Shown here piece by piece: positions 1 through 13,084 of a stretch of DNA of 64,000 nt. Numbering within the stretch: position 1 is the first letter of the stretch; every line of letters begins with the position of its first letter. The notes under the pieces are model-generated. The model had not been told where the DNA came from, did not search any database, and saw nothing but the letters and a program-made list of their open reading frames with translations. The position numbers were made by a program, and so were the translations under genes. The DNA is from Erodium maritimum (taxonomy: Eukaryota; Streptophyta; Magnoliopsida; Geraniales; Geraniaceae), in the NCBI GenBank assembly GCA_963921825.1, contig OY997596.1, forward strand, positions 10,607,001-10,671,000, read 5' to 3'.

Positions 1-2
1 AC

Positions 3-218
3 GGCTTCAGCTCCTATTTGGGGAGCCAAGCTACAAGCGGGGAAGAGGCCCCGCCGAGAGGGATGATAGACCGTCAATGCATTGGCAACTGGCCCTGGGA
101 GGGGTCCCCAAACGATGCTTTGCCTCCCACCATCACCACTGTTGAGCTCCTAGAGTTCCGGTACCCCGTTCCTCCCCCACCCCCCCCCCCCCCCCCCCCC
201 CACCCCCCTGTATTCTGA
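3..218 (+). CDS. Possible 3' end of an unrecognised gene (partial)
   Basis: One frame is open from the window edge to a stop at 218. Its sequence is mixed (about 50 residues with Trp, Cys and Glu) and ends in a proline run encoded by about 21 consecutive C bases (181-201), followed by His-Pro-Pro-Val-Phe. I do not recognise a family. It could be the last exon of a gene lying to the left, or a chance frame. The C run makes the reading frame after it unreliable, because homopolymers of this length are often miscounted. Confidence 0.25.
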   Translation, partial: GFSSYLGSQATSGEEAPPRGMIDRQCIGNWPWEGSPNDALPPTITTVELLEFRYPVPPPPPPPPPPHPPVF

Positions 219-454
219 ATTTGCCCGTGGGGCATCCAAAACCGTCTGTGGCGGTTCTGATATTAAAACGCTCAGTAAATCATTACTCATTCATAGTGAC
301 CTTCCGTGGTCGTGGAGCATGTTCCTCGATGCACATCAATATAATCTATTTTAAAAGAGTTATAATACTGCACCTTTCGCTAAAAAAACTATTTTTTAAT
401 TGATAAAATAAATTAAGATTTGATTTGCGATTTTATATTTTTGTGTATTCTTAT

Positions 455-560
455 TATTTTGGGCCTATGAACGTGTCTTACCTATGGGCTCGGCTGCATA
501 GGATCAGTACCTCATCACTCCCAGCCCTAAAACCTTCTTATACTATAAATTTTCTCAATC
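455..560 (+). promoter_or_regulatory. RPL37 core promoter
   Basis: Upstream of RPL37 there are two site II-type boxes, TGGGCC at 460-465 and TGGGCT at 485-490. A CCCTAAA telo-box-like motif follows at 525-531 and a TATAAAT box at 544-550, about 85 bp before the start codon. Site II plus telo-box is the known signature of plant ribosomal-protein promoters, which are co-activated in dividing cells by TCP-type and telo-box factors. The boxes are visible; their function is inferred from the family. Confidence 0.6.
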
Positions 561-634
561 GCGCCGACCAATCTTTTTCCTCTGATTCATCGAGCAAAGC
601 TTCGGCGCTAGGGCTTCTTTCTCCCGCAGCTGCA

Positions 635-1174
<540 letters not shown>

Positions 1175-1374
1175 GGGATCATTTCATCTATGGTATCTCC
1201 AACATTGATTCAGGAAAGTTTATTTTTGTATTGGAAAGGGACAAGAATTAGAAATATGTTAGCTCATGACTTGTTAAGTATAATTATCCTGTTGCAGTTT
1301 ATTAGTTCTATTTGTCTTCAATTGTTGATGCTGTCTAGGATGTTTTTGGAGGTGTGACAGTAAATTATATTTGC

Positions 1375-1576
1375 TACTTACACAATTTGAAGTGTTCACT
1401 GTGCTACTTGTGAATGTGTTTATTGTGTTACTTATTTTGCATTCACAATTGAACTGTTTTTGGAAATGCGACCATTAGTACTTCCACAATTGAAGTGTTT
1501 TTACTTGTAAATGTGTTTTTGTGTTACTTGTTTTGCATTCACAATTGAAGTGTTTTAGGAAATATAAACACTTAGT
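1375..1576 (+). repeat. Two-copy tandem repeat, unit about 100 bp
   Basis: Two adjacent imperfect copies, roughly 1375-1479 and 1480-1576. Each contains a tacttNcacaattgaagtg-type start, a tgtgttactt..ttttgcattcacaatt centre and a ggaaat..ttag end. They lie about 200 bp after the RPL37 stop codon, in or just past its 3' UTR. Probably a local duplication of T-rich downstream sequence; no coding potential. Confidence 0.6.
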
Positions 1577-2475
1577 ACTTGTCCTGTTACACATTTTAGT
1601 TATCCTTGTAAATCTTTGCCAAATTTGATTAGTAGTATACATGCCAGTGCTGTAAACTAGTATTGATGCAAAGGTTTCTTCCTTGTCCTTCCTACTGGTA
1701 AGGCACCTGTGTGGCTTCTTGTTTCTAAGAATTTATTTTCATTCCTGTAGAGTGGTTATTTGTTTGAGTTTGATGATTTATTATCTTGAAAGGAACTCTG
1801 CTTCTGCCTAGGTAACTGATACATACTGTTGCCTAAACATCCTTTTAACGCCGTTATGGTTTTCATCCAAGTCTATTAGATTTTACTGTTTATTTAAAAA
1901 AAAATACTGAATCCCCTCAAATTCAAACCCTATCCTTCCACCACCATCCCCCAATCGCAGGGAATCGGAAACTGTGTGTGGAAACGGGAAGATAAAAGTT
2001 TATGGATATCATGGTTGTCGAGTAGTTGTGGCGGTGCAAATGGGTCAACAAATGGAAGGTGTTGGTGGTGGTGGTGTTGGAAGTGGGTCAACGAATGAAG
2101 GTGGTAGTGACGGTGATGGAGGTGATTATGGCAGTGGTTGTGCAAGTATGGGCTGGGCTGAGTACGACGGTGGTGGTCGTGGTATGGGCTGAGTTTGCTA
2201 CCTCAAATTTGGAATTTAATTTAGGTTATTTATTTTTCTTTTTGTTGGAAAGTCTAACAAGATTCAGATGGAAACCTGACAATTTTAAATGCATGATATG
2301 GTAGTGTAGTTGTCTGTTACATTTGATCGTAACTGTAAAATTGTCTATCTGTTGCATGTTTGTGTAATCTCTTTCGTTTATTTGTTCCAAAACTTTGTTG
2401 GCCAAGTCCGAATCTGAAATTGAACGCGTAGGCAAATAGCTTGTGTTGTTTGACATCCCTAAGTACTCTTTGGTG
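1577..2475. other. Intergenic DNA with a GGT-rich low-complexity frame
   Basis: There is no recognisable gene between RPL37 and the PIF element. A 72-codon plus-strand frame (1974-2192) is glycine-rich because of repeated GGT/GGTGGT triplets, and the opposite strand reads as His-rich for the same reason. A plant glycine-rich protein remnant cannot be excluded, but there is no splice pattern or partner domain to support it. Confidence 0.3.
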
Positions 2476-2814
2476 TAAGAGCATCCACAACTATGGGCGA
2501 GATGTTGCTGGCGAGGAGAAAACGGCGGCGGGGAGCTGTCAGGGAGCTTGTGGGGAGCGCGCTGGCGAGGAAGAGAGCCGTTAAGCTCACCGCTGGCACT
2601 CGCTGGCGAGGTTGACTGAGCCAGCATCAGTCGCCACGCCGGCCGTTGGCAAGTCCCTCGCTGGCGACACGTGTCTGGTCGCTGGCACCCAAATTTAATT
2701 TTTTTTACTTTCCCCTTATAAATAAGACCCTTCACAATTCATTTTTCACTCACATTCATCATTTTTTCTCTCTTTTCTCCCTCTTAGAGCATCCACTTCC
2801 AAATTTCCGTTACA

Positions 2815-3788
2815 ATGTCTTTCGATCTCAACGAATGGGGAAGCATTTATAGGGCGATGACGGATGACGCGATGTCGGAAGAGTTCTTTTCACCGAACCT
2901 TTCCCCCAACCCGACGATCAATTTTCTCTCCAACTCTTACCGAGCCCGTCGACGTGGGTCCATCAAAGGGCAAAGTGAAGCGTGTTGTGGAGCACCGACG
3001 AGGACGAGCGGTTAGTTCGAGTTTGGATGCACCACTCGTACGACTCAATTCACGGCAACCAGAAGCATAATCTGAAGTATTGGGGGGCCATCGCTGAAGA
3101 ACTTGTTGGTACTCGGGGTCGAGATGATCCGTTGAGGTCAGCTAAGCAGTGCAAAGACCACTGGAGGCAGACAAATACCAAAGTGACGAGCTTTCAGAGG
3201 CTGTTTGTCAAGAACTGCAGGGACCACCGGAGCGGCCGTTCGGATGATGAAATCATGACTTTGACCGAGGAAAAATATCTCTAGGCGCATGGACATCCAT
3301 TCATATGGAAACATTGGTGGAAACTTGTGAAAGCCGAACACAAGTGGAATTCATATTATTTTTCCGTTGAGGAGCCCGATGAAGGGATACCGCGTACTCA
3401 GTTCGATGTCGAGGAGTCTAGCGACTCGGGGAAGCGCACAAGTGAAGACGCGGCGTTTGAGGGCAGTCAACAGACGACGAGTGCTGATACGGAGTGCCAA
3501 CCGCCGTACCAGAGGCCTATGGGCCAGAAGGCTGCCAAGGCTGCGAGGCTTATAGGGTAAAAACTCTGCACCCTCTAAGGTTGCGGTTGCCGAGCTTGTC
3601 CAGATGGCCCATTTAGCGGCCAAAGAAGCAAGTACTGCCAGGACCATTGAGACCGCCGCGCAGCTGAAGCTGAAGGCATTCGATCAGTGGGTGCTCGTGG
3701 AAGCAAGGGACACTTCGGCCATGACTCCCCCCAGCTCGAGGCACACAATGCGCAACTTGCGATTTTACACAATCTGATGAATCAGTGA
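2815..3788 (+). pseudogene. PIF ORF1-like Myb/SANT gene, copy 1 (decayed)
   Basis: A TATAAAT box near 2717 precedes an ATG at 2815 (MSFDLNEWGS). The Myb/SANT-like domain is clear at about 2988-3260: WSTDEDERLVRVWM, then YWGAIAEEL, then SAKQCKDHWRQTN, the three-tryptophan-type helices of PIF ORF1 proteins. A Lys/Glu-rich C-terminal part follows (AKEASTARTIETAAQLKLKA). It is broken: the N-terminal part, a linker (VDVGPSKGKVKR) and the SANT domain lie in three different frames. There is an in-frame TAG at 3282-3284, and another frame change near the end. ORF1 proteins bind DNA and the transposase and are needed for PIF/Ping transposition (family knowledge). This copy is not functional. Confidence 0.8.
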
Positions 3789-3813
3789 CGCGCTTTTTAT
3801 TTTACGTAATTGT

Positions 3814-3950
3814 GTTTTTTTAAGTTGTATTTCCTGTTTCGTTAATGAATTGTTGTTTTTAATTAAGTTAAAAAAATTAGTACTTTTTTTTAAGTTGTAT
3901 TTTCTGTTTCGGTAATGTATTGTTGTTTTTTAAATAATTTAAAACAATTA
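3814..3950 (+). repeat. Tandem duplication, period about 70 bp
   Basis: The motif tttaagttgtatttNctgtt is followed by a T-rich stretch and occurs twice (taagttgtat at 3821 and 3891). It sits directly behind the copy-1 ORF1 gene and looks like a duplicated piece of its 3' UTR. Confidence 0.6.
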
Positions 3951-3969
3951 ATAGTTTTTTTTTACATTT

Positions 3970-5725
3970 AGTGCATTGTAGGTTTCTTGGGATGTGTGCC
4001 ATTATTGCCACCAACATCAAAATGACCAAAATATTGGGTCTCGAGGTAGGGTTGGAGATGAACCAACTCGCAGCGGAAAATCAAGGAAAACCAAGAGACG
4101 ATTAAAATCATGAAACAACTAACAAAGAATGGATTCACAAGAGAAAAAATCAGCACTAGTTCTAACCAAAACAAGAACACCGGGTAACGAATGATTGGCT
4201 TAAGTCTCCAAGACGCCTACGTATCCACATGGGAATCAAAGACACGTAATTCTTCTCTTTGAGGACTCAAGAACACAAAAATGGAGGTGGGAGCTTGCCA
4301 AACCCGAAATTGCAAGGGAAGGGGGAGAGAAGTTGTGTTTCCTATTCTTGTCTTGTGTTTGTTATGTTGAAAAAAGATGACTTAAACATAACAAAGCTCA
4401 TACTTGTCCAACTAAAGGCATGGGACAAGTATGGTGTCAAGTAAGGTGTAAATAGGACAAAGTATGACAAGACAAGATTGGGTTAGGTGGTGAATCACCA
4501 ACACCGTAATCCTTGTCTTGCTTACTTAATACTAATTAATCAAGACTTGATTAATTAGTTCCATGGGCCTTGGTTGCATGGGCCTTTCATGGGCATCTTG
4601 GAACATGGCCCGTGGCCATTTCTAACGAGGTCCTGTGATTTGCTCATCGCCTCCAAGCCTTCCATACCGGAAATGTCCAACATTATCCGACGCGATCAAT
4701 CCCAAGACTCCAAGCCTTGTCTCGATCCGTAAAGTCCTATTCACTTACGGGCACATGACCCAAAACCCAGTTTTGGTCATGTCCCGAGACAACTCCCTTT
4801 TGGCCATTCTCCATAAATGTGTCAATGAGTTTCATCCTCCGGTGTGACCCTTAGGTTTATGCATGTCAATAGATCAACGTAAAATCCCATTTTATTTGAT
4901 CCTATTTAAGTGGCAACTAACGAGACTTTAGTATTGCCTGACACTGCATAACGAATCGACCCTGTCGATTCTAACCTTTCCGTCGTCCCTGTCATTATCC
5001 TTTTATCTCCGATATCCTGATTGAGATAAGGCATAGAGCCGTCATCCTTATTATTCTCAGTCACTGTTCCTTGATATGTGAGATGACTGAAGATATGATA
5101 CCCAGTATCATGTGCATGACCATGCTATTCTTTCAGTCACTCTCGATCAAGCGGCCGAGAACCGATATCTTTCCCATACCTCAGTATGAGGGATAAATCC
5201 CTTAGCCGTCTTTCGTGTCACTCATGTAGCCCGTCCCCAAGCCAATCCTGGCCGTTATGGAAGCCCTGTTACGGACAACGTTAGGCTCAGGTTAAACTCA
5301 GTTGTTGACTACATAGCGATCACAAAGACTCCTTGGTCTAAGGATACATGACAAGCTACGACACTGAATATGTTCATGACTTAATCTATGGCACATATTC
5401 AGGGCGGGTCGTCCAATATCATGTCCCACATGATATCTATGATCAGACTCCGGAATCCCATTCCAATGACTAACAGAACGTAAGCCATAAAGAGCCATCT
5501 TTCATACTAGTCGCTTCCAGTGAAGCTTTGTTGACTAGGGACCCATCGAGTGTGGTCTATCTCGATCTATGGTTCTATTCGCATTGTGGGCATAGATCAG
5601 AGCACACATCGATATATTACTCCAACACATAAGTAATATAAAGCCGCTTTAATATTATTGCTAATGATGATATATACATTTGGACATGTAGGATTGAACT
5701 ACGGGCACTAAGACTAACACAAAAT
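3970..5725. mobile_element. LTR-like insertion between the two ORF1 genes (fossil, unclassified)
   Basis: About 1.7 kb of non-coding DNA, less A/T-rich than its surroundings and without protein homology that I can see. Its texture (mixed-composition, promoter-like sequence with a long non-coding leader) resembles a plant retrotransposon LTR or a non-autonomous LTR derivative. A TG lies near the left edge (3977) and a CA near the right edge, but I could not find a matching 5-bp target duplication, so the exact borders and the class are uncertain. It separates the two PIF ORF1-like genes. Confidence 0.4.
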
Positions 5726-5859
5726 GCCCCTTAATGGCCGACGACTTGGCCTATAAATTTCACCCCATCCTTCTTCATTTTTCACACCTCTTCTCCCAAT
5801 ACTCTCTCTTACTCCCAACCTTCTTCCGTTCTAATTTTCTCCTCTTGTTCGAAGGATCA

Positions 5860-6249
5860 ATGGCTGGCGTAGCATCACACCCATGGAGTCCCGAGGAAGA
5901 GATGGTGTTGGTCATATGTTGGCTACACGACGCCCGGTCGGGCCCAAATAATAGGTACTGACTGGTAGTCTTCGCCAATTATGTCCACAGTGCTCCGACC
6001 GGTTCCCCGTCGAGAACCCAAAAGCAGTGTAGAGACCACTGGCAGTATCTAGCCAAGAAAATCTACCGTTATGAACTTTGCTACCGTTTAGCAGTTCAGA
6101 CATCCCCGCCGGGAAATACCGAGAATTACCATCGCTCTGCAGCGGCCGCTGAGTATCATAGGCGCCATGGCCAACATTTCACGAAGTGCTATCTGTGGGA
6201 GGTCGTTCGAGACCAATCCAAATTACTCCAGTACGTTCACGAGATGTAA
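5860..6249 (+). pseudogene. PIF ORF1-like Myb/SANT gene, copy 2 (one stop codon)
   Basis: A TATAAAT box at about 5752 leads into an ATG at 5860 (MAGVASHPWSPEEEMVL). The frame runs 129 codons to TAA at 6247-6249 with one internal TGA (5959-5961), probably a former TGG. The SANT-like helices are visible as WSPEEEMVLVICWL, LVVFANYV and TQKQCRDHWQYLAKKI, followed by a short C-terminal part. It is related to copy 1 (shared TATA/leader layout and shared KQC-x-DHW motif) but is clearly diverged and shorter, so it is an old duplicate or a relative from another PIF element. It ends about 280 bp before the right terminal repeat. Confidence 0.75.
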
Positions 6250-6539
6250 ATCGTGAATGTGTAATAAAATTATCTATCATTTATGTTTTTATGTATCGTG
6301 TGTGCGCTAATTATCCTAATTATAATAAAATTGTGGTGTTAAATTTATAATTTTTTTTTGTTTTAAATATGCTTTTTCCCATCTCGTCGGCGGCTCCCCG
6401 TCGGCAACGAAATCGTCACTGTAGAGCTTGCTGGCGGTGAGCTGGCTAGGAGAGGAAAAAACAATATTTTAATCCATCTCGTCAGCGCTATCTCGCCGGC
6501 TGCCGACGAGTGATGGTTGTGGATGCTCTAAGCAAATAG

Positions 6540-9500
6540 CAAAAAGTGTCACTCATGTACAACGGAACACAAACATTTGAGCTTGAATTTGAATCTAATT
6601 TTGTGGAGAATTATAAACAACAATTGTAAGAGGAATCGGGAGGATAATGAAAAGTATGTAAATAGAAGTTACATTTTTAGATTTAATTTTGAAAATTAGA
6701 AAGCAACGGCTAACACATGTTGCGCACGTTTGTTCGTCCACGTTCGAAGCTCTTCAAGCGCCCGGACATCTCGGTGCAACCTCGATAAAGATGCTTCTAG
6801 TTCTACCCGCCGACTCAAAAGCCTTGATAATTTAGGTGCGAGTATAACTCGTTTGCTTATACTCTTAATAAAAGGATTAGTGGTGCTTCAAAACACGCAC
6901 AATGGATTTTCAATTGATGTCAAGCTTAGCATTGTCGTATGTCGTTGTTAATGTTGACATCGAGTGTGTTGGATTGGATGGATTTATGGTTCAACCAAAA
7001 CAACAATAAAAGTGTTAATACATAAATTCGAACCATGCCTTAGAATTTTTGTTGAACTAATAAGAATACAAAATTAAAGCACCAGAAGTAATTAAAAGTC
7101 ATGGGAGATGACTTTGAACACGATATGGATGTTCCAATGAATTATACTTGTTCCATAAATTCTAATTCTCAGATGAGGGTGAGAAGAAAGAGGAGTTGAA
7201 ACCAAAAGGTTTACAATTGTCAAGTACTCTATCGGGGACCATAACCCTTTATTTATAAATGACAAATGTTTAGTTGACCAACTATTTGTAATTTTAATTC
7301 GACCCCTCAACAAAAAGAAATTACAATTTGTTACCTACATTTTTAACATCCATGACACCTTATTTTTATCAGCAAAGCAAATTTAAATTACCAGCTCTTT
7401 GAAGTAAAAGCGCGGGGCGGAACAAAAAACAACCTACGAGCATTCCTTATAGGAACCTCAAACACTAGAGCCCCACAACCGGGGATGAAAACAGATTACA
7501 ACCCAAGAAACCAGCACAAACCAGAACTAAGGTAACAGCCCAAGAAACACAAGACCAAGAAAGAAACAACACAACAACCACCACAGAGGAACAAAGAGCA
7601 AGAAGAGAGAACAACCAGGGGAACAAACAGTAGCACTCCCCAAAAACAGAGAAACGAAACAGAGTCTGGAACCCAAATTTTACTACCATTAAGCTCCAAT
7701 TCTAAAAAAAGGTCTAATAAACCCAAATCTGACTACCATGAAGACCAATTGGGGGGAGAAAAGGCCTACTGATCGAACTAACCCAAAATGCAGGTCTGCA
7801 ACCCAGAATTTCCAACCATGAAGCCCAGAAAACAGAGTCGGCCACCACTCAGATCACCCCAAACCTTAACCGAGTTGAAGAAAAAATTATATCTCATCGG
7901 ACCCTCAGCTCAAAGAGACGAAGGAGACCAACACGCCGGCGGACAACACCGCAGAACGGCAGAGATAATCTGGTGAAAAAAATCACCGAAATTGAAAGCC
8001 CAAAGAAACAGGAACCTCTCGAAATCCAACCAAGGTCCATTGACCATAAACAACCCGTCAAAGGCCAACACCTAAAGAAATGACGGGCCCCTACCAACAG
8101 AGGCTAGGGAAATAGGAAGAATCGAAAATATCCTAAATCTAGGGAAACAACAGATTTTCCACAAGCAACGAAAAAAGCCAAGGCTGATGCGAAAAACTTA
8201 CCCATCGCTGCCCACGGTAGACTAAGGACGAGACCCAATCCATAACAAATTGATGACCACAAGGATACAAAATGCTTCCCACGGTAGACCAAGGACGAAC
8301 CAATCAACACAACAAACACCACATCCTCCACAAGAGCCACCCAACGCAAGCCACGGTCCACACAGGACAAACTGAGCTAAACACCCACAACAAGAGGCAC
8401 CAGGAAACGTCTCACCCAAAAAATCTTGTAGACGAAGCTACCAGTCGGTGGCCAACCCCAACATGACAAAGAGTACAACACGGACAATCCGAGACTGAGC
8501 CGCAACCACCTGAGGCGGAATGGGAAGACGAAAACCAGCGAGTTGGGGGGGATTAAAGGTAGCCAGAAGTCCAGGTACCACTAGATAGCCCGTAGAAAGC
8601 CATTGTGGGCCCGACAAATCCGAGTCCCTAAAACTGTAGAGAAGGGGGCAAATCTGGAAAGAATTCCATATCCGAGAAGATCAGGACCAAAACTGCTACA
8701 GAACGATTGTAGAAGGAAGCCACAAACTCGGGCGACCTCAATTCAAAAACGTCCTCAACACACGAACAGAGGGTTGGAACCCCGAGAAACACAGATCCGT
8801 CTTAGCTCCGGCGAGGTCAACAACACAAGCAAGACAAAGGGCCCAAAGGCGACCCGGCTTGAAGGTCACAGATCTGCCCGTGGTGGACAAATCTGGCCGA
8901 ACCAACACCTTACCTCGAAGCTTGAAGCTCGCATCGACACCGGAAGCGGTTTGGCAGCAACCTCGAAAGGACATAGACGACTGGAACCACGCTTTCCCGA
9001 GCTCCCCAAGCTTCAAAAGCATGCCTGCAACCCAAGACCGAGCTCGCCGGTCGGAAGAGACGCCATCAAGCATGAAAGGTTCCGAACAACACAGAAGAAG
9101 AAGTTGTCGGTGGAGGAGGGCGGCAGATGGAAAATGGGGACTAGGGTTTGGGGTTTTGGGGGAAGACGAGAGGTTTTTAGGGGGAAAGTTTCACTTCCAT
9201 GACACCTTAATGATACTATCTAACCTTAGTGATAACATGTATGTTAAACACATATGTGCTCACCATATGATTTTAATCCAACAATCTCGTACTTGGGCAA
9301 CATAAGTTTACTAGAGAAGTGTACAACCTTATGAACTCAAAATTGTTATCACACAATAAGTATACCTTACAATCTCGTCCATTCAACTATACTCGTGTAG
9401 AAACAAAGCATCATTTTTTGATTAACTTTAGACTAAGCCAATAGTGATCATGTATACAAGCATAGCCAAACGACAAAGATCAGTCATGTATGCATAGCAT

Positions 9501-11110
9501 GGAAGTTACATGCAATGTGATCCGACATGCCTATTTCCAACCGGTCACCTTAAACTTAAGTGAGGTCAATCACTGAAACAAAATGTATGGACTGAATATT
9601 TTATTTCTGATTAGAATTTAGCCCAAAACTTTAACTTTAACCTTAACCTTATGCATAACCGCAACCATAAATCGAGCAAAGTACAAACTCCCATTGAACT
9701 AGAATATACTCAAGTGTTGCGGTAAGCCCTTAGTGAGCGAATCCACAATCATGGAGTTTGTCCCAATATACTCTATGGATAATTGCTCATTTTACACTCT
9801 TTGTTTTACAACTAAGAACTTTATATCTATATGTTTAGACTTTGATGAGCTCTCGTTATTGTTGGAATATGCAACTGTTGAGTTATTGTCACAAAATAAA
9901 TTTAGTGGTCTTTCAACATTTTCTAAATACGCAGCCCAATGACAAAGTTTTGCAGTCACATTCCCTGGTTTGATGCCTCATAGCATGCTAAAAATTCTAA
10001 TGTGATAGTGGAGGAAGCTACAAATGTTTACTTAACGCTTTTCCACGATATAGCTCCACCGAATAATAAGAAAATATAGCATGATTTAGACTTTCTGTTA
10101 TCCCGACACCTAGCGAAATCAGAATTTGAATACCCGATGACCTTCAAACGATTTGATTTCATGTAAGTGAGCATGTAATGCTTTTCCCTCTTTAGATACC
10201 TCATAACCTTATTGGATGTTATCCAATGGCCCATACCAGGGCTACTTAGATATTTGTCCAGCATCCCAATAACATATGCTACATCCGGACGTATATATAC
10301 TTGAGCATACATTAGACTCCTAACTACCTATGCACAAGGAATCTTTTGCATTTACTCAATCTCAAATTTACCTTAAGGACATTGATCAAGACTTAATTTG
10401 TCTTCTTTATCCACTAGGGTGTCACCTGGTTTAGAACCTTACATGCAAACCCTTTTGAGTACCTTATCAATGTAGCTATCTTGTGACAATCCAAGAACAC
10501 CTCAAGGTCGGTCTCGATGTATCTGATCCCTTACACAAAAGAGGCATCCCCAAGATGTTTCATCTCAAAATGAGTAGATAGAAATATCTTGGTTTTCTTT
10601 AATATTTCTACATCATTGGTGGAAAGTAATATGTCATCCACATATAAAACCAATAACATAATATTACTCCCACTGAACTTGTGATACACACAATCATCAA
10701 TCTTATTTGCCTCGAATCCGAACGAGACAATCACTTTATGAAATTTTGTGGTACCATTGACGAAAAGCTTGCTTGCAGGTAATGGGACAAGTTCCCAAAC
10801 TTTATTGCCTTGCATAGACCTATACACTTCCTTCATGGAATCAATCCACTTTAGAGAATCGAATACCATTCACGACCCGAGGAAAATCGATTGGATCATT
10901 TTCATGTTCTTGGAGAAATATGATATAATTATCTGAAATAACATTTCTCCTCTCTTGTGGATATTCTTAGTGGCACATGTTCTTGAGGTTGTTGAATGTG
11001 TTCTTCCGGAACAACTATTTCAGCTTGAACGAGGACTTGTTCAACATTTTCTTGTTGTGGTTCCAATGGTTGTTTGTCATTTGGCTTTTAATTTCGAAAA
11101 ATCCAACAGA
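6540..11110 (-). mobile_element. Ty1/copia retrotransposon, fossil, truncated
   Basis: Reverse-transcriptase sequence is recognisable on the minus strand at about 10870-10530 (LYVDDILLSTND, the copia YVDD motif). It is followed by the RT/RNase H connection at 10312-10028 and RNase H remains near 9950-9650. Left of about 9640 lies LTR-like DNA down to about 6540, split by the retroposon at 7363-9195. Gag and integrase are missing, because the gypsy element at 11.1 kb abuts the pol region. The copy is old and carries many breaks. The left border is approximate. Confidence 0.75.
7363..9195 (-). mobile_element. LINE-like retroposon without reverse transcriptase, 14-bp target duplication
   Basis: The element is flanked by TCCATGACACCTTA at 7349-7362 and 9196-9209, an identical 14-bp pair, the size made by target-primed reverse transcription. 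On the minus strand it starts with a pyrimidine-rich leader containing AAACCCTA and ends in GCTGATAAAAA, typical of plant LINE or LINE-dependent copies. It is 1833 bp long. A minus frame of 111 codons (9073-8738) and others are open, but I recognise no RT, endonuclease or RNA-binding domain. It is probably non-autonomous and was moved in trans by a LINE. It sits inside the copia fossil's LTR region. Confidence 0.75.
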
Positions 11111-12376
11111 ATTATATTATGATTACTTCATACGCACGGCATCCTCTTCTTCTCTTTTCCTTTGAATAAATTGTTTAAACGGTACGTATCGATTAGTAGT
11201 TAACCGAGCTTCAAGAGTGGACTAGCAAGCGACACGTATTGTCATCTCATTAGAGGGAGGAAGAAATATCGTTGGTGACACTGTGCATCTTCTTCAAGTG
11301 GTCCTAGCATGTAAATACAGAATTCGAGCGAGGAAATGATGACGATGCAGCTAGGGTATGTGGGTACCTATATCGATGCTAGGGTTTGAGACATGAATTG
11401 AATTGTGTAATCTTAATTTATCTAAGCTTAGAAAGGGCTATGTAGCAGAGTTTCTTGTAGTTGAGTTCTTACGCAATACAAACCTAAATCCCTTGCATTT
11501 CCATTTTGTTCCGTCGATTCCAAGACATAACTAACAGTGGTATCAGATCCTCAAACATGTGCATGTGAGTAATGACTACTAACGATTCCCTAGATGAGCT
11601 TCCAACTCGCACGAGCTTGGATGATTTACGAGTTGATATGCAGAAATGGTGTACTCAGACGCACCAAGAGATGGAAATCATGAGGCACAATCTAGAGCTT
11701 CAGGCCAAAAATGTTGAGTTGTTGATTCGTGAGAGGCTTGTTGCAGCAGGACCTCCAATTCATGGCTTTGAAGGTCAGCGTTAACCAACCCCAAATCCAG
11801 TCGATAGAGGTAAATCTGTATTTTTTAACCCATCGATTGTTCATCCTACATTCAATTCCGGGGCTGCTTCTGATATGATACATCCAATCCACACAACTCC
11901 TGAAATGATTCCTCCTCATCATTATTCCCCATTTTTTCCCTCACTTGCATCAACACACAATGGATATGTGTTCTCCTCTCATCAGAGAACCTTTTCTCTT
12001 GAACATAAACCCATACCTTTGGGTCCTGCTTCCCCAAACCCAGCTCCACCAAATATGAACCCAGCTCCACCACATACACACCTTCCCCGATCTCCTCCAA
12101 TAAACACAAACTTTAACTGTCACGCCCCAAATCCGGTTTTGCCCAGACTCGAGGCGTGACTAAAGATTCACAGTAAAAAAAATAATGAAATAAAATAAGG
12201 TTTCCAAATGATATAAATCCTTCAAAATGTAAAGAGTCACAGCTCAAACGGTAAAACACAATATCCAACATAAAAGAGTACACGTCTCTAAAACTAGCTA
12301 AACCCTCAAGCTCCCAAGCTCCAAGAGTTCGGCTAATACTGCTCCCGCTCAACACCTGAAACACCACAAAGACAGG

Positions 12377-12405
12377 AGGGGTGAGCTTACGCTCAGTAGG
12401 GAAAA
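12377..12405 (-). repeat. Conserved island of the gypsy LTRs (copy A)
   Basis: The short sequence GAGCTTACGCTCAGTAGG lies about 260 bp from the GGGCGTGACA end of LTR A. Near-identical versions occur at the same distance in LTR C (62767-62795) and LTR B (59803-59830). The core GAGC-NNNN-GCTC is a small palindrome. Function unknown. Confidence 0.6.
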
Positions 12406-13084
12406 TGCATAACCAGGTCACCTTTTTAGTTTAATAAACAGGAGTTCACAAGTTCATTCAAATCTTAATAAAACGAGAAACCAAACTGATGATGAAAATA
12501 CGGAGGCAAACCAAATGTTTAACAACTTCAAAGAGTCAATAATGATCGTAGGAAAATAAGAGAAACAATGCATTTCTTAAATACTCAATAGAAGATCGGA
12601 CGTTCAAGTAATGCCATGGGACATGAAGTCGCCACCCTCCGATCCACAATACTCGTTGTGTCATGTCGGATGTTCCCTCGGTCCAGAGGAGACGCATAAC
12701 GTCGCAAAGACGTATAACGTCGAGAATACCGGAAACATCCCTAGGAGGACGCATATCATCGAGATTCTCGGAAACGTATCCAAAGGACCATATGTCATCG
12801 GGACAAGTAGAATAATGTCGTAGGACATGTAGTCGCCACCCTCCGATTCACAATACTCTCTGTGTCATATCGGATTTTCCCTCGGTCCAGAGGAGACGCA
12901 TAACGTCGCAGAGACGTATAATGTCGAGAATGCCGGAAACATCCCTAGGAGGACGCATATCATCGGGATTCTCGGAAACGTCTCCAAAGGACCATATGTC
13001 ATAGGGAACCAAGGTAATGCTCCCGCAAGAAGCGTACACTCGGGTGAAATAACAAGTAATCAACCCCCGCAAGGTAAAACCGTC

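Larger units (their letters stand above)
2479..6528 (+). mobile_element. PIF/Harbinger-type element carrying two ORF1-like genes, no transposase
   Basis: The left end starts GAGCATCCACAAC and the right end is its inverse (GTTGTGGATGCTC). Both are flanked by TAA (2476-2478 and 6529-6531), the 3-bp duplication typical of PIF/Harbinger. Subterminal DNA is rich in GGCGAG/CTCGCC. Inside are two Myb/SANT-type genes of the kind encoded by ORF1 of PIF elements (2815-3788 and 5860-6249), each behind its own TATA box, separated by about 1.7 kb of LTR-like DNA. No transposase is present. Either one element with a duplicated ORF1, or two adjacent related elements whose facing ends were lost. The right end closely matches the left end of the element at 16167. 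Confidence 0.8.

Noticed and set aside
1930-2192. His-rich (-) and Gly-rich (+) proteins
   Set aside because: Both come from the same GGT/ACC triplet run; no splice signals or conserved motif.
8603-9202. 199-codon plus-strand protein
   Set aside because: It lies antisense within a retroposon with a clear minus-strand orientation (poly(A) and target duplications) and has no domain.
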